DNA from: Clostridia bacterium
GTDB lineage: Bacteria; Bacillota_A; Clostridia; Oscillospirales; CAG-272
Assembly: GCA_017462445.1 (NCBI GenBank)
Contig: JAFTRB010000094.1
Location: forward strand, 1 to 5,485
Reading direction: 5' to 3'
Length of the DNA stretch: 5,485 nt
Shown: piece after piece, positions 1 through 5,485 of the stretch
How the letters are laid out: each line of letters begins with the position of its first letter
Numbering within the stretch: the first letter of the stretch is position 1
Translations under genes and position numbers: made by a program
Notes under the pieces: model-generated
Told to the model about the DNA's origin: nothing
What the model saw: the letters and a program-made list of their open reading frames with translations, nothing else
Databases searched by the model: none

Positions 1-621
1 GTTCACACGGTTTCGAAGGCGGTGTTTATGCTAATAGCATCCCCTGTTGGAAGCTATTACAAAGAGGGTATTAATCCGGTTAAAATAATGATAGAGACCG
101 AGGATGTGCGCACCGTGCGCGGTGGCACAGGTTATACAAAATGCGGTGGTAATTATGCTGCATCCACCAGAGCAGGCGAGAGGGCAGCCCAAAAGGGCTA
201 CTCGCAGGTGCTTTGGCTTGATGGTGTAGAGCGCAAGTATATCGAGGAGGTCGGCGCAATGAACGTTATGTTCAAGATTGACGGCGAGATAATCACACCT
301 CTTCTTACAGGCTCTATACTCCCCGGCATTACCAGAATGTCCTGTATCGAGGTTCTCAGGAGCCTTGGCTACAAAGTTACCGAGAGACTTTTCTCCAAGG
401 ACGAGCTTTTAGCGGCGCTCAAGGAGGGCAGGCTTGAGGAGGCTTGGGGTACAGGCACGGCAGCGGTTGTATCTCCAATCGGCAGACTTATGATAGAGGA
501 TGAGGAATATATTATCGCAGGAGAAAGGATTGGTGAAGTAACCAAGAAGCTCTACGATATCCTTACAGGTATCCAGTGGGGTACCCGTCCTGATGAATTT
601 GGCTGGATAGAGAAAATATAA
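1..621 (+). CDS. ilvE: Branched-chain amino acid aminotransferase, 5'-truncated by window edge
   Basis: PLP-dependent fold-type IV aminotransferase that reversibly transfers the amino group between glutamate and the 2-keto acids of valine, leucine and isoleucine in the cytoplasm. The frame is open from base 1, so the N-terminal part lies outside the window; 206 residues remain of roughly 340-355 expected for a group II enzyme. Visible in the fragment: the PLP-lysine motif RGGTGYTKCGGNYA at fragment residues 40-53, with Lys47 (codon 139-141) the expected Schiff-base lysine; the LWLDG and IEEVGAMN motifs at about 71-88, with Glu83 the likely contact to the PLP ring nitrogen; PGITR at 108-112; and GTGTAA at 150-155, the carboxylate-binding turn. 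The stop is TAA. An ilv/leu gene set follows directly, which agrees with the call. The GTG at 22 and ATG at 28 are internal codons, not starts. D-amino acid transaminase or ADC lyase are unlikely because the LWLDG/EEVGxMN wording is typical of group II BCATs. Confidence 0.95.
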   Translation, partial: VHTVSKAVFMLIASPVGSYYKEGINPVKIMIETEDVRTVRGGTGYTKCGGNYAASTRAGERAAQKGYSQVLWLDGVERKYIEEVGAMNVMFKIDGEIITPLLTGSILPGITRMSCIEVLRSLGYKVTERLFSKDELLAALKEGRLEEAWGTGTAAVVSPIGRLMIEDEEYIIAGERIGEVTKKLYDILTGIQWGTRPDEFGWIEKI

Positions 622-675
622 CGAAAATGCCCAATACACCGCACCCGTGTCGTGTTTTGGGCATTTCGAGTTTTT
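622..675 (+). terminator. Putative Rho-independent terminator between ilvE and leuA
   Basis: An imperfect inverted repeat begins one base after the ilvE stop. The left arm 622-639 pairs with the right arm 652-668, with one bulged A and one T-T mismatch, and a few further pairs are possible inside the loop. The core is ATGCCCAA against TTGGGCAT. Two bases after the stem comes a run of five T's (671-675), then A's. Stem plus T-run is the usual intrinsic terminator layout. The T-run is short and offset by AG, so efficiency may be partial. It would end the ilvE transcript or act as a readthrough control point for the genes downstream. Confidence 0.72.
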
Positions 676-700
676 AAAAAAGATAAAACAAATAAGCTTT

Positions 701-706
701 GAGAGG
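701..706 (+). promoter_or_regulatory. Ribosome binding site of leuA
   Basis: GAGAGG lies five bases before ATG 712 and decides the start. The next in-frame ATG (766) has no Shine-Dalgarno-like sequence before it, and starting there would remove the N-terminal segment usual in long LeuA proteins. No convincing -35/-10 promoter pair was seen between the terminator and this site. Confidence 0.75.
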
Positions 707-711
707 TAATA

Positions 712-2379
712 ATGCAAGGATTTGATAAATACGGTCTGCAGTTTTTTGCGCCCTGTGGCGTGACTATGGAGTGGACAAAGAAAAACTATATTGAGAAGCC
801 TCCGATTTGGTGCAGCGTTGACCTCAGAGACGGAAACCATTCGTTGATTATTCCTATGAGCCTTGAGGAGAAGCTTGAGTTCTTTAAGCTCCTGTGCAAG
901 GTTGGCTTTAAGGAAATCGAGGTCGGCTTCCCTGCGGCAAGTGACACCGAATATGAGTTTTGCAGAAGAATAATAGAGGACGGACTTATTCCCGATGATG
1001 TAACAATTCAGGTTCTCACCCAGTCCCGTGAGCATATAATTGCCAAGACCTTTGAGGCAATCAGGGGTGCTAAGAATGCGGTAGTCCATCTCTACAATTC
1101 CACCTCGGTGGCTCAGAGGGAGCAGGTGTTCCGCCGCTCCAAGCAGGAAATTATCGATATTGCAACCTTTGGCGCCAGGCTCTGCCTGGAGTATAAGAGG
1201 AAGGCAGAAGGGAACATAACCTTCGAGTATTCGCCTGAGAGCTTCACAGGCACCGAGCCCGAGTTTGCTCTTGAGATTTGTAATGAGGTTTTGTCAATCT
1301 GGCAGCCCACACCGACGGATAAGGTTATTATTAATCTGCCCGTTACCGTGTCGCATTCTATGCCTCACGTTTATGCAAATCAGGTAGAGTATATGCACAA
1401 AAATTTGCTTTACCGTGAGAATGTTATCATCTCCCTCCATCCCCATAATGACCGTGGCTGTGCTGTGGCAGACAGCGAGATGGGGCTTCTTGCCGGTGGA
1501 GACAGAATTGAGGGAACGCTCTTCGGCAACGGTGAGAGAACAGGCAATGTTGACATTATAACCCTGGCGCTCAATATGTATTCCCAGGGAATTGACCCGG
1601 GGCTGGATTTTTCCAACCTCCCCGAGATTACCGAGGCCTATGAGCGGATTACAAGGATGAGGGTATATGAGCGACAGCCTTACAGCGGTCAGCTCGTTTT
1701 CGCCGCCTTCTCCGGCTCTCACCAGGACGCGATCGCAAAGGGAATGAAATACCGGGAGGGCAAGGATATTGGCTGGAATGTGCCATATCTTCCCATTGAC
1801 CCCACCGACCTTGGCAGAGTTTATGAGGCTGATGTTATCCGCATCAATTCCCAATCGGGCAAGGGAGGAATTGGATATATCCTCGAGACTAAGTTTGGAC
1901 TTGTCCTTCCTCCAAAGATGCGAGAGGTCTTTGGCTATCATATCAAGGGTATCTCGGACAGGGAACACAGAGAGCTGCCTGCAAATGAGGTATATGATAT
2001 CTTCCTTCGCGACTTCGTGAATATCGAGAGTCCTGTTTCCGTGACAAAGGCACAATATCTTCCCCTTGATGACGGTAGCCTTGTAGCAAGTATAAAGCTA
2101 AGCAATAATGGTGTTGAAAGTGCCACCCGTGTTGAGGGAAATGGCCGTCTTGACTGTGTCAGCAAGGCAATACAGGATATTATAAAAGTAAACTTTACAT
2201 TACAAAGCTATTCCCAGCACGCCCTTAACGGAAGCACCGATGCCAAGGCTGTTTCCTATGTAAGCATTGCCGTTGACGGTAATATTTACTGGGGCTGCGG
2301 AATTGACACCGATATAGGAGAGTCCTCGGTTGATGCGCTTGTATGCGCTGTCAACCGCGCTCTTGCAAAGGGCAATTGA
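712..2379 (+). CDS. leuA: 2-isopropylmalate synthase, long (type 2) form
   Basis: Condenses acetyl-CoA with 2-ketoisovalerate to 2-isopropylmalate, the first committed step of leucine synthesis; cytoplasmic and divalent-metal dependent. The 555 residues fit the long type 2 (yeast/Mycobacterium-like) LeuA family. A DRE-TIM metallolyase barrel runs from about residue 32 to 310: WCSVDLRDGN at 33-42 with Arg39 and metal ligand Asp40, GFKEIEVGFPAAS at 65-77, metal-binding HPHNDRG at 243-249 (His243, His245), and GNGERTGNVD at 272-281. A linker region follows, then the LeuA C-terminal regulatory/dimer domain from about 440 to the end, recognisable by YSQHAL, the YVS strand, WGCGIDTDI and the VNRAL ending. 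Leucine feedback inhibition is expected from this domain but not proven. His43 replaces the near-invariant Gln after RDGN (see findings). The closely following ilvB supplies the upstream substrate pathway. Homocitrate or citramalate synthase is unlikely given the type 2 features throughout. Confidence 0.96.
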   Translation: MQGFDKYGLQFFAPCGVTMEWTKKNYIEKPPIWCSVDLRDGNHSLIIPMSLEEKLEFFKLLCKVGFKEIEVGFPAASDTEYEFCRRIIEDGLIPDDVTIQVLTQSREHIIAKTFEAIRGAKNAVVHLYNSTSVAQREQVFRRSKQEIIDIATFGARLCLEYKRKAEGNITFEYSPESFTGTEPEFALEICNEVLSIWQPTPTDKVIINLPVTVSHSMPHVYANQVEYMHKNLLYRENVIISLHPHNDRGCAVADSEMGLLAGGDRIEGTLFGNGERTGNVDIITLALNMYSQGIDPGLDFSNLPEITEAYERITRMRVYERQPYSGQLVFAAFSGSHQDAIAKGMKYREGKDIGWNVPYLPIDPTDLGRVYEADVIRINSQSGKGGIGYILETKFGLVLPPKMREVFGYHIKGISDREHRELPANEVYDIFLRDFVNIESPVSVTKAQYLPLDDGSLVASIKLSNNGVESATRVEGNGRLDCVSKAIQDIIKVNFTLQSYSQHALNGSTDAKAVSYVSIAVDGNIYWGCGIDTDIGESSVDALVCAVNRALAKGN

Positions 2380-2402
2380 GATTTGGCTAATTGTATAAAT
2401 TT

Positions 2403-2410
2403 GAAAGGAA
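2403..2410 (+). promoter_or_regulatory. Ribosome binding site of ilvB
   Basis: GAAAGGAA ends seven bases before ATG 2418. It favours that ATG over the in-frame TTG at 2391, which would place this site inside the coding region and add nine residues (MYKFERKPT) not expected in the family. A TATAAA at 2394 resembles a -10 box, but no -35 lies at a proper distance, and transcription from it would begin at or inside this site. Confidence 0.75.
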
Positions 2411-2417
2411 ACCCACA

Positions 2418-4115
2418 ATGATTCTTACAGGCGCAGAGATAATAGTCAGATGCCTGATAGAGCAGGGGGTTACAGATGTTTTTGGTTATCCGGGCGGACA
2501 GATAATAAATGTCTATGACGCCTTATTTGAGTATAGCGATGAGATTAATCACATCCTCACCGCCCACGAGCAGGGTGCAGCGCACGCTGCGGACGGCTAC
2601 TCCCGCGCAACCGGTAAGGTTGGCGTTTGTATGGCAACCTCCGGACCCGGAGCAACAAACCTTGTAACCGGTATTGCAACCGCAATGCTTGATTCTATCC
2701 CCCTTGTTGCTATAACAGGCAATGTTCCTTGCTCGCTTATCGGCAAGGATGCCTTCCAGGAGATCGATATAACCGGCATCACTCTACCCATAACAAAGCA
2801 TAATTATTTTGTAACCGACATAAAGGATCTGGCAGACTCTATTCGCGAGGCGTTCGCAATTGCCAAGTCCGGCAGACCGGGTCCCGTTCTTGTCGATATT
2901 CCTAAGGATGTTCAGCTTGCAACCTATGATTATGAACCGCACACTCCGTCGCCCAAGATGGCTCTTCCACACGGGGAGGAGCATCTGATCGAGGAGGCTA
3001 TCAGACTTGTAAATGAGGCAAAGCGCCCTTATCTGTATATAGGCGGCGGCGCAGCAGGCCTCGGACTTGGCAAGGAGATCCTCGCGCTGGCTGACAAAAT
3101 AAACGCGTACATTGGCTGCTCATTTATGGGTTTGTCGGCTATTACCGACGGGCACGAGCGCTTCCTTGGAATGCAGGGAATGCACGGCCACTATGCGTCC
3201 AGTGTAGCGCAGAATAATGCGGACTTGATCATCGGAGTAGGCGTACGATTCAGCGACAGGGCAACGGGAAATGTTGCAAAGTACGCAAAAAACAGCAAAA
3301 TTATCCAGCTTGACCCGGACTTTGCCGAAATAAACAAGAATGTTATAGTTGATTGCGGCATAGTCGGTGATGTGGAATACTCCTTCCGCCGTATAGCAGA
3401 GGCGGCAGAGCCGAAAAACAATCCGGAGTGGAACTGCTATGTAGAGGGGCTTAAGAAGGAGGAGGAGGCGCAGAGCCGCGAGGCTGCTCTTGCCTCTGAG
3501 GGGAGAATGACTCCCAGGATGATTATCGATACCGTCAACCGTATGAAGCCCCGCAATACGGTGATAGCCACCGATGTTGGACAGCACCAGATGTGGACAG
3601 CCCAGTATATAAAATTTGACAACACCCGTAGGTTCGTTTCCTCGGGCGGACTTGGAACGATGGGCTTCGGCTTGGGGGCGGCAATCGGCGCGAGAGTTGC
3701 CACAGGCGATACAACGGTGCTGATAACAGGTGACGGCAGCTTTGGTATGAACCTCAACGAGCTTGCAACCGCAGTGTCGCACAATATTCCCATTGTAATT
3801 GTGATTATGAACAACGGCGTGCTTGGAATGGTTCGCCAGTGGCAGACCCTCTTTTTTGACAAGAGGTATTCCAACACCGTCCTGACCGACAGAAAGACCG
3901 ATTTTGTAAAGCTTGCCGAGGCGTTCGGCGCTATTGGCTACCGGGCAACCAATATTGAGGAGTTTGAAACAGCCTTCGGTAAGGCGATTGAGGCAAATAA
4001 CACGGTAGTAATCGACACCTACATCGATGCGGATGAATTCGTTCTTCCTATGCTTCCGCCCGGAGGCTCGATTGACGAGATTATAACAAAGATTGAGAGA
4101 GGAGATAAGGTATGA
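2418..4115 (+). CDS. ilvB: Acetolactate (acetohydroxyacid) synthase, large catalytic subunit
   Basis: Thiamine diphosphate- and FAD-dependent enzyme that joins two pyruvates to 2-acetolactate, or pyruvate plus 2-ketobutyrate to 2-aceto-2-hydroxybutyrate, the first common step to valine, leucine and isoleucine. From ATG 2418 it has 565 residues, the usual size. The N-terminal TPP domain carries GYPGGQ at 23-28 and catalytic Glu51 in AHEQGAAHAADGYSRATG, followed by ATSGPGATNL and KDAFQE. The central domain has GRPGPVLVDIPKDVQ and the FAD-region LGMQGMHGHYA and GVRFSDRATG. The C-terminal TPP domain has GDGSFGMNLNELATA starting at Gly438 and the paired Asn465-Asn466, then LGMVRQWQ with Trp475. 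GVRFSDR differs slightly from the more common GARFDDR, a variation known in the family. The adjacent ilvN and FAD-type motifs favour the biosynthetic enzyme over catabolic AlsS. Its stop overlaps ilvN by four bases, implying translational coupling and matched subunit output. Confidence 0.97.
   Translation: MILTGAEIIVRCLIEQGVTDVFGYPGGQIINVYDALFEYSDEINHILTAHEQGAAHAADGYSRATGKVGVCMATSGPGATNLVTGIATAMLDSIPLVAITGNVPCSLIGKDAFQEIDITGITLPITKHNYFVTDIKDLADSIREAFAIAKSGRPGPVLVDIPKDVQLATYDYEPHTPSPKMALPHGEEHLIEEAIRLVNEAKRPYLYIGGGAAGLGLGKEILALADKINAYIGCSFMGLSAITDGHERFLGMQGMHGHYASSVAQNNADLIIGVGVRFSDRATGNVAKYAKNSKIIQLDPDFAEINKNVIVDCGIVGDVEYSFRRIAEAAEPKNNPEWNCYVEGLKKEEEAQSREAALASEGRMTPRMIIDTVNRMKPRNTVIATDVGQHQMWTAQYIKFDNTRRFVSSGGLGTMGFGLGAAIGARVATGDTTVLITGDGSFGMNLNELATAVSHNIPIVIVIMNNGVLGMVRQWQTLFFDKRYSNTVLTDRKTDFVKLAEAFGAIGYRATNIEEFETAFGKAIEANNTVVIDTYIDADEFVLPMLPPGGSIDEIITKIERGDKV
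4097..4105 (+). promoter_or_regulatory. Ribosome binding site of ilvN inside the ilvB 3' end
   Basis: GAGAGGAGA lies within the last ilvB codons, with AGGAG ending seven bases before the ilvN ATG at 4112. Together with the ATGA stop/start overlap at 4112-4115 it sets the ilvN start and fits coupled translation. Confidence 0.8.
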
Positions 4116-4624
4116 CAAAGGTAAAGCCCTTCGTTATTGCGGTTTATGTAGATAACCACTATGGCGTATTGACCAGAGTAACAAGTATGTTTACAAGGCG
4201 CGGCTTCAATATAGACGCCTTGACGGGTGGCGAGACTGAAAGCCCGGAGTATTCAAGGATAACCATCAGCCTCAGCGGTGATGGCTATGCCAGGGAGCAG
4301 CTCATCAACCAGCTTAAGAAGCTCCATAATGTCAAGAAGGTAGATGTCCTTCAGGATGATTCGATAAAGCGGGAGCTTATGCTTCTGAAGGTTGGATACA
4401 CCAGAGAAACCAGGGGAGATATTCTCGATGCCGTAAATGTTTTTCGCGGCAATGTCATCGACTACACCGCCGATGCTATGTGCATTGAGATAACCGGAGA
4501 CCCCTCTAAGGTTGACGCATTTGTTCAGCTTATGCTTCCGTACGGAATAATAGAGCTGTGTCGCACGGGAATTGTTGCGCTTGACAGAGGCAATTCCACT
4601 CTTCTTGGCGGAGAGGGAAAGTAA
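4112..4624 (+). CDS. ilvN: Acetolactate synthase small regulatory subunit (ACT domain)
   Basis: Regulatory partner of the large subunit; it raises the activity of the catalytic subunit and confers end-product (usually valine) inhibition. The 170 residues match the family length. An N-terminal ACT domain (about residues 6-80) contains DNHYGVLTRV then TRRGFNID, with Gly18 and Asn33 in the same spacing as the valine-site Gly14 and Asn29 of E. coli IlvH, followed by SRITISLSGD and the QLKKLHNVKKV helix-strand. The C-terminal ALS_ss domain begins around IKRELMLLKV (85-94) and ends with the typical CRTG (150-153) and RG (159-160) signatures. Retention of both ligand-site residues suggests a valine-sensitive enzyme, though this is inferred by position. 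The ATG lies in the overlap with the ilvB stop. The symbol ilvH is used for the same family in some genomes. Confidence 0.97.
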   Translation: MTKVKPFVIAVYVDNHYGVLTRVTSMFTRRGFNIDALTGGETESPEYSRITISLSGDGYAREQLINQLKKLHNVKKVDVLQDDSIKRELMLLKVGYTRETRGDILDAVNVFRGNVIDYTADAMCIEITGDPSKVDAFVQLMLPYGIIELCRTGIVALDRGNSTLLGGEGK

Positions 4625-4640
4625 TCCCCTCCCTGAATAG

Positions 4641-5485
<845 letters not shown>

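Noticed and set aside
244..261. Internal start in ilvE: GAGGAGG followed eight bases later by an in-frame ATG
   Set aside because: It encodes the conserved EEVGAMN motif, so the Shine-Dalgarno-like string is explained by protein constraint; a C-terminal fragment would lack the PLP lysine.
647..711. Possible attenuation leader peptide before leuA (GTG starts at 647 and 652)
   Set aside because: The short frames have no ribosome binding site, begin inside the hairpin, and contain no run of Leu, Val or Ile codons.
622..711. T-box riboswitch controlling leuA
   Set aside because: The gap is only 90 bases and lacks the conserved T-box sequence (AGGGTGGNACCGCG type) and specifier-loop stem.
409..1089. 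Antisense open frame of 226 codons across the ilvE end, terminator and leuA start
   Set aside because: It spans two real genes and the hairpin, has no recognisable motif, and is best explained as a shadow frame.
2363..2399. Promoter before ilvB (TTGCAA with TATAAA)
   Set aside because: The two boxes are about 25 bases apart, and a start from TATAAA would fall at the ribosome binding site; co-transcription with leuA is simpler.
3456..3468. Very strong Shine-Dalgarno-like string AAGGAGGAGGAGG inside ilvB
   Set aside because: It encodes a Lys/Glu-rich linker and no start codon lies at a usable distance after it.
3120..4118. Long antisense open frame of 332 codons opposite ilvB
   Set aside because: It lies wholly opposite a clear conserved enzyme, shows no recognisable domain, and is the kind of open frame that codon bias on the sense strand produces.
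4614..4634. Inverted repeat AGGGA/TCCCT around the ilvN stop as a terminator
   Set aside because: Only five pairs with an 11-base loop and no T-run; not a credible terminator.

Overview
The window is one continuous block of branched-chain amino acid biosynthesis genes, all on the + strand: ilvE (3' part only), leuA, ilvB, ilvN and ilvC (5' part only). Base composition is near balanced, ribosome binding sites are strong AGGAG-type, and intergenic gaps are short. Protein wording, such as the long 'type 2' LeuA, a group II branched-chain aminotransferase and a KARI with a GLYxGSKSW cofactor loop, suggests an anaerobic Firmicute of class Clostridia, possibly Oscillospiraceae/Ruminococcaceae-like. 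This assignment is an inference from remembered family sequences and was not tested by a search.

Layout: 1-621 is the C-terminal ~206 residues of the branched-chain aminotransferase, with the PLP lysine present. 622-711 is a 90-base gap holding a good hairpin followed by five T's, then the leuA ribosome binding site. 712-2379 is 2-isopropylmalate synthase. After 38 bases, 2418-4115 is the acetolactate synthase catalytic subunit, and its stop codon overlaps the start of the regulatory subunit (4112-4624) by 4 bases. After 46 bases, ketol-acid reductoisomerase starts at 4671 and runs off the right edge with 271 complete codons. No stretch over 300 bases lacks a gene.

How the genes work together: IlvB/IlvN make acetolactate or acetohydroxybutyrate. 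IlvC isomerises and reduces these, and a dihydroxy-acid dehydratase (IlvD, not in the window) would give the 2-keto acids. IlvE transaminates the keto acids to valine, isoleucine and leucine. LeuA draws 2-ketoisovalerate into the leucine branch. Two feedback points are visible as domains: the C-terminal LeuA regulatory domain and the ACT domain of IlvN.

I found no mobile element, CRISPR array, RNA gene or new biological system. The region is ordinary core metabolism. The points worth a second look are a His in place of a near-invariant Gln beside the LeuA active site, a Tyr in the KARI cofactor loop, and an intrinsic terminator placed so close to leuA that a separate leuA promoter has little room.
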